From assembly GCA_943736015.1 (NCBI GenBank), contig OX031070.1, forward strand, positions 20,171,673-20,235,672: DNA of 64,000 nt, in the 5' to 3' direction. The position numbers were made by a program, and so were the translations under genes. The notes beneath the pieces were generated by a model. That model was not told the origin of the DNA, ran no database searches, and saw nothing but the letters and a program-made list of their open reading frames with translations. Origin of the DNA: Tridacna crocea (taxonomy: Eukaryota; Mollusca; Bivalvia; Cardiida; Cardiidae). Below, piece by piece: positions 31,158 to 42,475 of the stretch. Position 1 is the first letter of the stretch, and each line of letters opens with the position of its first letter.

Positions 31158-31382
31158 CTCATTACCACACAACAACATTTTAGGCTTGGCCAAATTGAAA
31201 GCATTTGCAGACGACAAAATAAAAGTGACTGAGAATTTGAAATTCATTTTGTGAAGGGTAGAAAAGACTGTTGGAAAAGCAGAAAATGCTGGTTACCAGC
31301 ATTTTCTCCTTTTCCCACAATGTTTTCTAAAGGCTTCTTTTTCTGGGTCGTCAAAAATAGGGATTGTGTATTAATGGGTTAA
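31154..31382 (-). mobile_element. TTAA MITE, subfamily A, second of tandem pair
   Basis: TTAACTCATTACCACACAAC to ATTAATGGGTTAA. The left arm has GACTGTTGGAAAAGC mismatches. Confidence 0.87.
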
Positions 31383-31554
31383 AAAGTAAATGGAACAGTA
31401 CTTGCTTTGTCAGAGAGTCTGTATTAAGGTCCTGGCTATACAGGCCGTAAATTGCAATATCTTGAGATTTATATCAGACTATATATAAACTCATATCATT
31501 CAGCACTTAAAGGAAAAGTATATTGCAAATGTTTCTTTTATGTTGAGCCAAGCT

Positions 31555-31640
31555 CTGGGAAAAGGGGCCTTAATGCATGTGCGAAAAGTATCGACCCAGG
31601 TCAGCCCGCTCAATCTGTGCAGGCTGACTTAGGCTGGAAT
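31555..31640 (-). repeat. Dispersed repeat fragment (ATGCATTAAGCCCC type)
   Basis: GGGAAAAGGGGCCTTAATGC and GTGCAGGCTGACTTAGGC are the inverse of the 7240-7330 sequence. Confidence 0.6.
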
Positions 31641-31978
31641 AATTTGCTACTGGACAGTTTTCTGCACCTCAAAAAACCAGTGTACCTCACAAATCAGTTG
31701 GTTGTTGTAATACAAAATTATTTTTATGGTTCACTAATGATGTGATTCCTTACGATGCCTTGCTTAGTATCATGTGTCATAGATATGCATGTGGAAGTCT
31801 CCTTTTGTCAGAGCATGGCTCATTGGTATACTTTGTACCAAAGGTTTACAGAATTGGATTGATGCAAAAATTGTACTTGAGGGGTATTGGGTGAAATTGG
31901 TGCAAGTTTATTTAAATATTGTGATCTTTGTGTATGACTTTAAGTCATTGCCAAGGTCATCGTTCATATTATGTTGTG

Positions 31979-32829
31979 TACGAGGGTCGTTCGAATATTA
32001 CCAGGATTAAGTCAATAAATTTTTTATGGGTCATCGTAATGTGACAAAAACCCATTCATCATAAAACAACATGCATTATGTACAGAAGTCCAAACTATTT
32101 CAACAATCGTACAATACATGTTGATTTTACACGCAATCAAACATGCGCAGGCACCAGGAAACAGCGGATGAAACGCTACAATATACGACGTTATCAAAGT
32201 CATGGCAAGGTTATCAGGCAACATAACCTATTCTTTCTCGAAGTACTTGCCCCAATGCCTTATGCATTGTCTGTGACAGCATACCCACTGGCGGTACACA
32301 TTCATCTATCATTGTCCATGTGACCGAATTATTCCCATTCGCCATGATAATTCTTTTGTATGTATTTGTCGGAGTTTCTCCTAGCTGCTGGCTAAATTTG
32401 AATTTGGACCAGATTTTAAGACGGTGAGTTGACACCATCTTTAATGTTCAAAACTTTAACCCAACTGTATTTAAACTTGGTTTTCTAAGGCATTTAACCG
32501 TCAAATGAAAACAAGTTTACTCACAATGTAAGTAGCACTAAATCCTTAGTTTGATTAAATTTAATTACATAATCATTTACGAGAGAAACAATGTGTAGAA
32601 GAGAAGGGCGAGTATAGATACAATATTTTGCACTGCGCCGGGAACACATTCCCCTGACATTTTCGGTGGCAACTGCGAGCACGTTTTATGAAAAAAGTAC
32701 ATGTCTATAAAATAAGCATAGACAAGTGTGGATTGAATCCCGATAGAGAATGATGCAAAATTTAGCATGATTGCTCCACAAATAATTTTTTAAAAGGCAA
32801 AATCCAGATAATTTTTTAACAATCCTCGT
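31979..32829 (-). mobile_element. Mariner-like transposon relic
   Basis: The left terminus TACGAGGGTCGTTCGAATA and the inverted right terminus TACGAGGATTGTTAAAAAA form imperfect inverted repeats starting at TA. On the minus strand, 32438-32300 encodes KFKFSQQLGETPTNTYKRI, followed by GNNSVT. This resembles the N-terminal helix-turn-helix of mariner transposases (KFCxQLGKTPTETY type). The frame is then lost and no catalytic DD(34)D region was seen, so it is a deleted, inactive copy. Confidence 0.7.
32300..32438 (-). pseudogene. Mariner transposase N-terminal fragment
   Basis: Reads LKIWSKFKFSQQLGETPTNT then YKRIIMANGNNSVTWT, similar in pattern to the first DNA-binding helices of mariner transposases. 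What follows does not resemble the linker or catalytic domain. Confidence 0.6.
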
Positions 32830-33424
32830 ATTTGTAGATTTTAACATGCTCTACTTCAGGGTCTGTTTTTGCCATCTACCGTATTCTAAATTCTAAGACT
32901 ACCCATCTGATTGGCTTAGCCAATGAGGTTTGTTAATCTTTAAAAGAAAGATAAGAATTGAGAATAGTTGGTGAATACAACCCCTATTATTTACCATATG
33001 GGCCAAGGGCTTTTTGTGATCATAAATCAGTAAATCTATGTTACTTTTTTTTTCTTATATATTAATTTGTGCAACATAGTATTATGCACTTAATTTAAGA
33101 TGTATAGATTATATTGTGTTTGAAGTTGTATTTAGCTATTAGAAGTATATAAAGACTATAGGGATTTCTATTATTAAGGAATAATTGTACTAGTTAAATA
33201 TTTTGTATTCATCTTCATCTTAAAAATTCATTAGAATGTTTATAAATGAAATGGATATTTTCTGGCACAACGGAAAAAATAGTTATTGACATTTCTAGGT
33301 CATTTCCCAGAATATTGGACTATGTAGATCAAAGATAAGACTCACTGAATAAATGTTTTTTGAAGTCTGACCTTGATACACACTGTATGAAAAGAAACTT
33401 TACCTCAGTTCTGTGCATGAGGCT
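32830..33424. other. Intergenic stretch, nothing recognised
   Basis: It is AT-rich, with no MITE, no coding similarity and no repeated block found. Confidence 0.5.
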
Positions 33425-33645
33425 TTAACCCTTTACCACACAATCCTGAGTTTTACAGATCCAGGTAAATAAGACTTAATGAAAACATTGTGGGAAAAGG
33501 AGAAAATGCTGGTAATTAGCATTTTCTCCTCTTGCCACAACGTTCTTTAAGCTTTAAAGAACAAACCCAATCATTTGGGACACATCTAAATTGTCATAAG
33601 AGATTTTAGACTAGCCTAAAATTTTGTTGTGTGCTAAAGAGTTAA
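33425..33645 (+). mobile_element. TTAA MITE, subfamily A
   Basis: TTAACCCTTTACCACACAATC to TGCTAAAGAGTTAA. Loop region GCTGGTAATTAGC. Confidence 0.85.
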
Positions 33646-33699
33646 TAGTTAGGAATGGTTAGTCAAGGGCTTTTTGTGATATGTTTCGTATGCATTTTT

Positions 33700-33890
33700 C
33701 CATTTTTGAACAATCCCATGTTCTTATGACACTAAGGCAGAAAGCTTTAAAATCATTGTGAGATATGGAGAAAATCTCATTTACCAGCATTTTCATCTTT
33801 TCGCACAATGTTTTCTACCCTATCAGGAATTGTTGTCTAGTTTGAATAACTGATGAATTTGTTTTCTGCACATTCTTTCAGGTTTTAAGA
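33700..33890 (+). mobile_element. Decayed subfamily A MITE
   Basis: AACAATCCCATGTTCTTATG, then a broken hairpin (GGAGAAAATCTCATTTACC). Confidence 0.5.
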
Positions 33891-34284
33891 GTAAAGGCAT
33901 GGTCTATAGCCTTTTTCCAATTTTTTTCGCAATGTAGTTGTAAAGTGCTGTCTTGGATCAGCCAGTGTGGACTTCAAAACTTCGAAAGGCCCCTTTTAGG
34001 GTGTTGCAAGCCATATGAATAAGAAAATGGCCTTTGGAAATGGATGAGCTTGTTTTAGAAACAGCCAAAAGTAACAATAAACTGATGGCTTTTATTTTGG
34101 TAATATATAAACTGACCAATCAAGAACTGTAGGATTTGATCCCATCCAATATACTGTTTTTTTTGAGATGAGGTAGACAACCATTGTTCTGTATAAGCCT
34201 TTGCTGTTTTTGTATGCAATGCTTTTTTATAAGATTCTCCATTTTCTCTTGTGAGGTTTACATTTTCAACCTGTTACATGTATC

Positions 34285-34470
34285 TCAGAACCCTGAATTT
34301 TATCAACCCTTAGGTAGATGAATTTTAAAAACATAATGGGAAACGGTGACAATGCTGGTAACCAGCATATCCTCCTTTTTCCTACGTTGTTTTTTACCCA
34401 TTTTGATATAAATCCTATAATTTCAACTGCATTCAATTTGTCATCATTTAAAAGATTTTTGGAAAATCAA
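34285..34470 (+). mobile_element. Decayed subfamily A MITE
   Basis: ACAATGCTGGTAACCAGCAT marks the hairpin; the outer parts are barely recognisable. Confidence 0.5.
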
Positions 34471-34829
34471 CATTTTATATTTGTATACTAGTATAGTGGT
34501 TTTCTTGTGATTGCGTATTTTTTAACACATAATTTCTAGCATCTCTTATCTCGCCTTAATTATTTTTTATAAAAAAGTTCCATTTTCACAATGGTATGAA
34601 GAACTCTTTGTGTTCAACGTGATGTGTTCAGACATACTTGCTCTGTCTTAAAAGACTGAAAACATATTTGCAGATTACATAGATGAAAAGCAGACTGCAA
34701 ACATGCAAATCTACATCATACCTTTTACATATTTAGTCAAGTTTGTAAGATAAAACAAAGTGACTTTTAGTAGACTGGGTTATCATTTGTTTAAAGAGAT
34801 TGAGTTGATAGATTTTGCACTAGAGGAGT

Positions 34830-35043
34830 TAAATGCTATACAAAGTGCTTTAAAAATGTATGTGCTATAAAAAAGACTATTGGAAAAAGAGAAAATGCTG
34901 GAAACCAGCATTTTCTCCTTTTTTCACAATGTTTTCTACCCTATAAAAGAAAATTTGCACTATTTAAACGATATTGAAATTGTCATCTCCAAATGCTTTC
35001 AAGTTGGATAAAGCTAAAATTTTGTCTTCTGGTAAAAGATTAA
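34830..35043 (+). mobile_element. TTAA MITE, subfamily A, left end missing
   Basis: The hairpin AGAAAATGCTGGAAACCAGC is clear, with a right end CTTCTGGTAAAAGATTAA. Confidence 0.7.
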
Positions 35044-35177
35044 ACATAATAGGGTGATGAAAATACTACGGAAAAATGAAAAAAAAAAAAAAATGAGACA
35101 TTTTGAACTACTAGTATAGGTTAATGTGTATGGAAACTTAGCATAAGAAAAAGATTGTTTGTGTGAGCAATGTGCAC

Positions 35178-35412
35178 TTAACTCTTTACCAAACTACAAA
35201 ATTTTAGACCTGCCTAAATTGAAAGCATTAATTTTGCAAAGGACAAGTAAAACATGACTCAGAAATTAAAATTTGTTTTTGGAAAGGGTAGAAAACTTTG
35301 TGGGAAAAGGAGAAAATGCTGGTAACCAGCATTTTCTCCTTTTCCCACAATGTTTTCAAAAGACTTCTTTCATAGGGGTGTTAAAAGTTGGGATTGTGTG
35401 GTTAGCAATTAA
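35178..35412 (-). mobile_element. TTAA MITE, subfamily A
   Basis: TTAACTCTTTACCAAACTAC to GGTTAGCAATTAA. The hairpin is perfect, but its loop region reads GGTAACC rather than GGTTACC. Confidence 0.86.
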
Positions 35413-35894
35413 GTAACTACAGTAAGACTTAGACAATAAACTATATGAAGAGTAGATTTGGTTAACATCAAGCCTTGGTGTTGTAAGCCTTTGATGGCCA
35501 AGGCCAAATTTAGTTCTTCTGCAAGCAAAAGAGATCAAGACTATAGTGGCAGTGCATGGAAATGCAAGCTCATGTTTCATCAGCACCATACAGAACTTGA
35601 TTATGTATTCTGAAAGTTATCATATCAAAATTACAACTTACCTTTATCCACAATTTCCTCTGGACTTACCTGTTATCCAAATTGTGTGATAATATCATTG
35701 TGTTATATTACCGGTGACATTAAGATGGCCAATAACATTGGTTTAGTATTGTAAAAATGCTGATGTCAGAATTGCAAACATTTTTTTTTTTAAAATCTGC
35801 CATATGTAGGATTTGAAATTGTCAAATACCAAGGCTTTGCACTAGTGGTTTACTCTATCCAAAAGTATTGCTCTATTTTCTACAGAAGTGCATT

Positions 35895-36110
35895 AAGGTC
35901 TACGACCCCCCACAACTCATCTGTAAATATCGTGTAACATTTTCGTAAAGGCTTTCGACCAATCTCGGCAGCTTCTGTCTTTAAATATGGGAGTTTGAGG
36001 CCATAGACTCACTAACTTGTCGGTAAATATGATGTAATGTTTTCGTTAAGGCTATTTGGCAAATTTTGGCAGCTTTCATGTTTTAATATGAGAGTTAGGG
36101 AACTAAGACC
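35895..36110. repeat. Diverged tandem dimer, about 105-bp unit
   Basis: GTAAATATCGTGTAACATTTTC in the first unit and GTAAATATGATGTAATGTTTTC in the second, with further shared blocks GGCAGCTT and TTTAATATG-like sequence. Confidence 0.6.
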
Positions 36111-36229
36111 TTAGGTGGGTAAGCCCAAAATCTGCAGGTGATAGACCTTTGACAACCCAACTAAACTACCCTATAATCTTACTGCAGTGTGGATGTCTGA
36201 ACTTGGTATTATACAGACATTAAAACCTA

Positions 36230-36458
36230 TTAACCCATTACCACATGAGAAAAATTTAGACTGGTCCAAATTGAAAGCATTTGCAGACGACAAAATAAAT
36301 GTGACTGAAAAATTGAAATTTGTTCTGGGAAGGGTAGAAAACACTGTGGGAAAAGGAGAAAATGTTGGTTTCCAGCATTTTCTCCTTTTCCCACAGGGTT
36401 TTCAAAAGGCTTCTTTCTCAGGGGCGTCAAAAGTAGGGATTGTGTGGTAATGGGTTAG
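36230..36458 (-). mobile_element. TTAA MITE, subfamily A
   Basis: TTAACCCATTACCACATGAG to GGTAATGGGTTAG. Confidence 0.88.
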
Positions 36459-36802
36459 TATCATCCAGACTGTTTTCAGATCTTCAAAAGCCTAGTTTAT
36501 GTGACAATGTTGATGAACTGGATGCCCCCATGTTTCCAAAATAATACACCATACAAAGTTAACAATTTGTACATTTAGAAGGTAACATGAAAAAGGCAAC
36601 CACTACTTTACCTACAATACTTCCAACAATGTGCTAATTTCAGTTACAATTGTTGTTTTACCATAAAATATTTGATGTGAATAAAGTGCTATGTGTTCAT
36701 TTGTTATACATATACCGATACTTAAAATATTTATTGTCATGTTTGGGATATACAGTCTAACTTACGCCACTGCAGCCACCAGTATCAAAATTCATCTTTA
36801 AC

Positions 36803-36943
36803 ATTACCAAATCATTTGGTATCGTAAGATTGTGTGAAAAGGAGAAAATGTTGGTTACCAGCATTTTCTCCTTTTCACTCTATATTTTCAAAAGCCTCTT
36901 CCTCACGGTCGCTAAAACTCGGGTTCAAGTGGTAAAGAGTTGA
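36803..36943 (-). mobile_element. Truncated subfamily A MITE
   Basis: The hairpin (GTGAAAAGGAGAAAATGTTG) and the right end AAGTGGTAAAGAGTTGA remain; the left outer part is lost. Confidence 0.65.
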
Positions 36944-37060
36944 GAGGTCTAACCCACTGTTCAAAAATCCATATCAATACCGGAGAGGCTGCTTTACACA
37001 TTTTGGACTGTATGTTCACATATTGCAATAGAAGACTTTGGTATGCAATATATTGTGGCT

Positions 37061-37470
37061 TTATAAGCTCTACTGGCCAAAGGCCAGCAAGTTAATGTCA
37101 TCGCCCTGTGTCTGAGTGTGGCTGCTTGTCCCAGCAGTCACAAGTTGTACACTGGCTTTTACAGTGAAAACTTAAAAAATATTCCAGTTTCTATCATAAA
37201 ACCTAGGGATACCAAATTTTGCATTTATATTTATCTAGTGGACCTCAACTAAGATTGTATAAATAATTGCACAGGGGTCAAAAGTGGCCCACCCCCATAA
37301 ATCATAAATCTAACATGTGGTTAAAGTTTTTTGCTCTTAAAATTAAATCTTAGGACTAACTAATTTGGCACATAGCTCTATCTTGTGGTTTACTCTTACC
37401 AAGATTGAATTATGGCTCTTTGGTCTATTGATGTATGGCCTTGCCATTGGGTCACAAGGTTTTCATAGAC
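37061..37470 (+). repeat. GGCCAGCGAGC-type dispersed repeat
   Basis: GGCCAAAGGCCAGCAAGTTA and CCTAGGGATACCAAATTTTG correspond to GGCAGAAGGCCAGCGAGCTT and CCTAGGGCTACCAAATTTGG at 63584-64000. Confidence 0.6.
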
Positions 37471-37642
37471 TTTTATAGTGAAAAATAGTGAAAACCATAC
37501 AAGTCTTCTTGTTTCAAAGCATTTGGCAAAGAACTGTAACTATATATATATGGTATATATATGGATTGAACTTAGTGGAGCTATACAGGGCCATCATGGC
37601 CCTCTTGCTGTAAGTACTTTCTTACATTGTCTTCCATACAAA

Positions 37643-38142
37643 GCCTTAACTCTATACCAGCTAACAAAATTTTTATAAATTGCCGAGTCGAAAGCATTTG
37701 TATACAACAAAATTTAATGAAATCTGGTTCCAAGTTTGGGATTTACATTTGATAGAGTAAAAACATTGTGGAAAAGAGGAGGGGGGGAACTTGTTACCAG
37801 CATTGTGTCCTTTCCTCACCATGTGTACAAAGGCATTATTCATGAGGATTGGCAGAACACATAATTTTGTGATAGAGGGTAAAGAGCAGGTCCACATCAA
37901 ATGGGGTGCTTGCTCGATCCCTTTACCACACAATCCCAAAAAATTAAAAACCCTAAGAGTGAAGACTTTCGAAAACATTGTGGGTGAAGGAGATATTGCT
38001 GGTAAACAGCAATTCTCCTTTTGCACAGTGTATTCTAACCTTTCAAAAAACAAATTTGAGGTTTTGAATCATATATATTTTGTCATCTACACATGCTTTC
38101 ATGCTGGACTAGCCTTAGATTTTGAAGTCTGGTAAAGAAGTA
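37643..38142. mobile_element. Two decayed MITEs back to back
   Basis: The first is reversed (TTAACTCTATACCAGCTAAC, about 37643-37900). The second, about 37915-38142, is forward (CCCTTTACCACACAATCCC) with hairpin TTGCTGGTAAACAGCAA. Confidence 0.55.
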
Positions 38143-38230
38143 AAGTTTGAAAACTGCAAATCTTAGAAATAGTTATAAGTTCCATAGATAAAGCTATGAT
38201 TGAAACCGATGGATACAATAGGTAACATTA

Positions 38231-38418
38231 TTTACCTTTTACCAAACAATCTTGTATTGAAGGCTTTTTAAAACTTTGTGGGAAATAGCTGTTTCTTCAG
38301 TTTTTCCCACTTTTCCTTTAAGTTTGAATCACGTTATTCATGCTTCACTAAATTTGGCATCTGCAAGTGCTTCTGATATTGACAGGTCTTAAACTTTGAT
38401 CTTGGTGTTAAGAGTTAA
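38231..38418 (+). mobile_element. Decayed subfamily A MITE
   Basis: TTACCTTTTACCAAACAATC to TGTTAAGAGTTAA; the hairpin is mostly lost. Confidence 0.5.
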
Positions 38419-38499
38419 ATCTTAACTACAAAACAAAATTTAGACTTGCCCAACTTTAAACCATTTGCAGACAACAATTAAAACATGGCTCAAAATGAT

Positions 38500-39245
38500 A
38501 AATGAAAGTCACAGTAACGTCCAAAATGAATAAAAAACCCTGTTCATAAAATAAATTTCATTTTTACCATGTAAAAATATGGTGATGATTATGACTCACG
38601 ATATGTAAAGTTGCAGTTTGCAAAAGTTACAGTCTGTGGCAGAAAAAAGAATTTTGAAACTAGAACAAATCTTACCATGCAGCATTATCCATTTGTTTAC
38701 ACAGATGAATGACGACAATTAGCTGACTTCATCATAAATGTCTGCAGTGACATGATAGCAACATAAACACAACATGATCATTCAAAACAAACCCTTCATT
38801 CACTTGATCGTTTTGTTTCCATTCTAAGCTTGAAAAAAGTAAGTTTATCGACATTGCAAACAAAAATGATACACAGGAAGAGTTTACTACATCTATGTAA
38901 GAAAACACGTTCAGAATGAGCAATCTTACTTGTCAATCCCTTGACATAATATTGGAATTGTAAACCATAGTCCTGTGTATTACGTCGTAGCACTAATGAT
39001 GCTATGTTATCATGTGACGTTCTCCAACACCTAGTGTGAATATATAGGAACAATAACAAAGTTTATCTCGATCAATGGGGTCCCTGAAATCGGCGAGCTT
39101 CTCCATGTATTTTCCCACACGTATTTCATGGCAACCATTGCAGTAAATGATACTTGAAAGTTTTCTCCAATCTTATGTGTCTTGTGATGGGTAATCCAAT
39201 ATATTTTTGTGCTAAAAACATTGAAAAATACCTATTTTTTTACTT
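38500..39245. other. Intergenic stretch, nothing recognised
   Basis: No MITE, SINE or coding similarity is visible in this roughly 750-bp interval. Confidence 0.5.
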
Positions 39246-39658
39246 TACCTGGGCTTTAATAAAAGACAGAAAAGGAGAAAATACTAGTATACTGCGATTA
39301 CTCTTTTTCCCTTAAGATATTCTTAAAAGCCTTCCTTACATGTGTTGAAACTCATGATTGTTTGATAAAGGGTTGATCACTTGAAAGTGTAAGGGTCTTG
39401 TTTTGTAAATTTTGTATTTTGGGATTTTCGGATAATATGGTTGTTTTAGTAAAAAATGTTTTCATGTTATTGTTAAGTGACCAATAGTGTATTAATTATA
39501 GAAATACGGAATTTATATATATGTAGATTTAGATGAATTTTGTATTGATAGTAGATTTGCCTGTGAGCCCTGCCCTGTTAAAAAAGGGATCTAATGCATT
39601 TTTGTGATGTGCTATATCAAGCAAGATACCATATAATATTCGACTTGTAAAATTTTGT

Positions 39659-40105
39659 TTAACTCTTTCCCAAACAATCCCTGGTTTTTACGACCCTGAA
39701 ATAGAAGCCTTTTGAAAACATTGCAGGAAAAGGAGAAAATGCTGGTAACCAGCATTTTCTCCTTTTCCCACAATGTTTTCTACCCTTTTAGAAACAAATT
39801 TCAATTTTTGAGTTACTGTTATTTGTTCATCTTTAACCCTTTACCACACAATCCCAACTTTCAACGACCCTGAGAAAAGAGCTTTTTGGGAAAACATTGT
39901 AGGAAAAGGAGAAAATGCTGGTAACCAGCATTTTCTCATTTTCCTAATATTTTCTAGCTTTCCCAAAACAAATTTAATTTATGAGGAGTCATGTTGATTT
40001 TGTCGTCTGCAAATGCTTTCAATTTGGACAAGTCTAAAATTGTGTCGTTTGGTAAAGAGTTAAGTGCCTACAATTTGGACCAGTCCAAATTTTGTAAAGA
40101 GTTAA
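39659..40105 (+). mobile_element. TTAA MITE (outer) split by another MITE
   Basis: The left part is 39659-39832 and the right part 40064-40105 (GTGCCTACAATTTGGACC to GTAAAGAGTTAA). Removing the inner copy and one TTAA restores the expected order and spacing, CATCT-NNAA-GTGC, of the family. Confidence 0.88.
39833..40063 (+). mobile_element. TTAA MITE, subfamily A, nested
   Basis: TTAACCCTTTACCACACAATC to GGTAAAGAGTTAA, inserted within the outer copy at TTAA. Confidence 0.9.
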
Positions 40106-40189
40106 CAACTACATAACTTTGAGGTAGACTAGTCTTTGTCATGCAGAAAATTGACCAATAGTAAAAAGTTTCCATCATGGTCTGCCTGT

Positions 40190-40270
40190 AGGGACTCTGC
40201 AGTGCAACATGTGTCCATACTATTAGCAGATGTATTTAACCCCTTTTGTATAGAGCATGGCTCAGTTATA
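40190..40270 (+). repeat. Dispersed repeat fragment (ATGCATTAAGCCCC type)
   Basis: GATGTATTTAACCCCTTTTG and AGAGCATGGCTCAGTT match the 7240-7330 sequence. Confidence 0.55.
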
Positions 40271-40490
40271 TAATTTACATGCCAATGATGTGATTATAAT
40301 AAGCTTTCATGATTGAAATGGGCGGACATTAAAAAGTCAAATGGTAAAATTGTCTCTTTTATGTTCAGATTGTAGTGTTTTCATAGCATAATCATCTGTA
40401 ATCATGGGAAACTATGTCAGATAGACAGGTATCTCTCAACATTTTTACACATTTATGCCCCTTTCCAACTGAAAACACTTTTTTTTAACT

Positions 40491-40772
40491 AGCCTGCATA
40501 GCTCAGTTGGTAGAGCGTAAGACTCTTGATCATGAGGGTGTGGGTTCGATCCACCTAAAATTACTAATAGTCTTTCGGATGAGACTTTAATTGGAGGTCC
40601 CGTGTGATGGTGCTATACACTGAGCATGTTAAAGAACCAGGAAAACTTAGGATGAGTTTCGTCCTGTATCTGCACTATCCCCCGCAACAACACCAACAGC
40701 CTTTACGAGGCGTCACCCAATTGGGAAGCCTCTGGCGACGATTAATAAAAGCAAAGTCAATCAATCAACCAA
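40491..40772 (+). repeat. tRNA-derived SINE, family 1
   Basis: The head has a Pol III A box TAGCTCAGTTGG (40499-40510) and B box GGTTCGATCC (40543-40552). The body includes GTGCTATACACTGAGCATGT, shared with 48590-48780. The tail is CAATCAATCAACC. The tRNA part does not close an acceptor stem. Confidence 0.8.
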
Positions 40773-41068
40773 AGAATTTCATTGAAACTGCTAGCACCCT
40801 TATGCTGCTAGCAAAAGCCTGTTTATAGTTTGTGCAATTTTTACAACTGTTTTACCAGAATGCCTCGCATACTATTTGATAATATAGGTAAAAGGTTAAG
40901 AGATATATTCTATACAGTTTGTTCGTGAACTGCATTGTCTAAAGAATATTTAAGTTTAATTTTGTGATTGATTTAACCCATTACCAGACAACACAGTTTT
41001 TACCTTGTCTAGATTGAAAGCAGTTGTAGACGACAATTTCAACGTGGCTCAAATGGTGCATTCTTTCT

Positions 41069-41292
41069 TTAACCCTTTACCACACAATCACGATGTTTAA
41101 CGACCCCCAAGAAAGATGCCTTTGTGGGAAAAGGAGAAAATGCTGGTGTCGGACCAGAATTTTCTCCTATTCCCACAGTGTTTTCTATCCTGATGGGTAC
41201 AAATTTCAATTTTTGAGTTACATTTATTTTGTTGTATGCAAGTGCTTTGAATCTGGACCAGTCTAACATTTTGTCATTTGGTAAAGGGTTAA
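41069..41292 (+). mobile_element. TTAA MITE, subfamily A, nested
   Basis: TTAACCCTTTACCACACAATC to GGTAAAGGGTTAA. The hairpin loop is changed to GGTGTCGGACCAG. Confidence 0.87.
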
Positions 41293-41305
41293 CGGGTTAG
41301 AAAAC

Positions 41306-42237
41306 CAAGGTTCGCACAGGCTTGAAAAGTGCTTGAAAATGAGGGGTAGTCTTGAAAAGTCCTTGAAACAGAGTTTTGTCTTGAAAAGTACTGGAAAATT
41401 CATATCTAGCCTTGAAAAGTACTTGAATTTCAGGCTTTTTGCATAACGATTAGTAAATACTACTAAAAATTGCTTTAGCAAGGACAAAACAAGAAAATTG
41501 CATCAAAAAATGGAGTCCAATACATCTACGTCGCTTCCGAGTACGAAAATTCGTAAGACAGTTTTATCAGGTACGAAAGTACAATGGTACGAAACGACTG
41601 TATTTACACCGGTTTCCTGCTTTTAGGTGCTATCCCTACTTTATATCGTAATCGACCGGGGTCTAGTAGTATTGTAAGCATTATCTCCCTTTGCGTGATT
41701 TATCTTTTCGTAAAGTTATTGTCTGCAAGATTTAGTGATTTACTTACGTTTTAATTCCGGATTTCTTGAAACTAAAATAAGGAAATGTGTTTTCCGTAGG
41801 GATTAGTCAAAAAAAAAAACATTAGATCAAGGAAACAAACGATATTCATAAAGCTCTTTGTCGTAGAACTTTGCAGAAAAGAAACCCATATTGCTTGCAT
41901 ATGTGATTTCAAGCGCGCTCCGGTCTTATTCCAAAAGCGAGTTGCATTTAGAAAGTGGAAAGTCCATGACTGGAATGTTTTCAGACTATTTTGTAAAATG
42001 TTCAGTCATAAAAAGGAGTCCGAGTGTAAAAAAGAAAATGAAAGTACAACTACGGCGTCGCCGTCAGGGGCAGAACTGACCATTCCTAATCTCATTGTGT
42101 TTAAGAAAATTAAAGGAAATCTGTCTTTGGCTTAAAAAAGGTAGGTATTATGTTTAAAAAAAAAAGGTCCTTGAAAATGAGTTTTATGTACTTGAAAAGT
42201 CCTTGAATTTAGTCAGCACTTGCCTGTATGAACCCTG
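41306..42237. mobile_element. 932-bp hAT-like non-autonomous element
   Basis: Ends are CAAGGTTCGCACAGGC and, inverted, CAGGGTTCATACAGGC. CTTGAAAAGTNCTTGAA motifs are repeated near both ends. The flanks share GAAAAC, so the duplication is 5-6 bp as seen; hAT would give 8. No intact transposase is present. A short stretch at 41915-42080 can be read as KWKVHDWNVFRLFCKMF, which might be a zinc-finger remnant. Confidence 0.65.
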
Positions 42238-42475
42238 AAAACATTGTGGAAAAGGAGAAAACGCTGGATACCAGCATTTTCTCCATTTCCCACAATTTTT
42301 TCAAAAGGCTTCTTTCTCAGGATCATTTAAAGGCGTCATTCTGTGGTAAAGGGTTAACTTTATGATGTCACCAAGGTCTAGTTTTATTTCTGTTTGCAGC
42401 TGTGGTCCCTATGCCTTCTAAGGTGGCAGGTTTCAACGTCTGAGGAGTGCACATGTCCTGACAGATAAAATAGTT

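Larger units (their letters stand above)
40973..42357 (-). mobile_element. TTAA MITE (outer) split by a MITE and a hAT-like element
   Basis: Pieces are 40973-41068, 41293-41305 and 42238-42357. Together they give TTAACCCATTACCAGACAAC, GGTTAGAAAAC, then the hairpin and GGTAAAGGGTTAA. Confidence 0.8.

Noticed and set aside
37543-37565. TATATATATGG repeats as a promoter
   Set aside because: It is a short simple repeat inside a dispersed repeat, with no gene downstream.
40491-40560. Possible functional tRNA gene
   Set aside because: Pol III boxes are good, but the acceptor stem does not close and the sequence continues into a SINE body shared with another locus.
41891-42079. 62-aa reading frame inside the hAT-like element
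   Set aside because: It has no convincing similarity to a transposase and uses a different frame from the only zinc-finger-like stretch.
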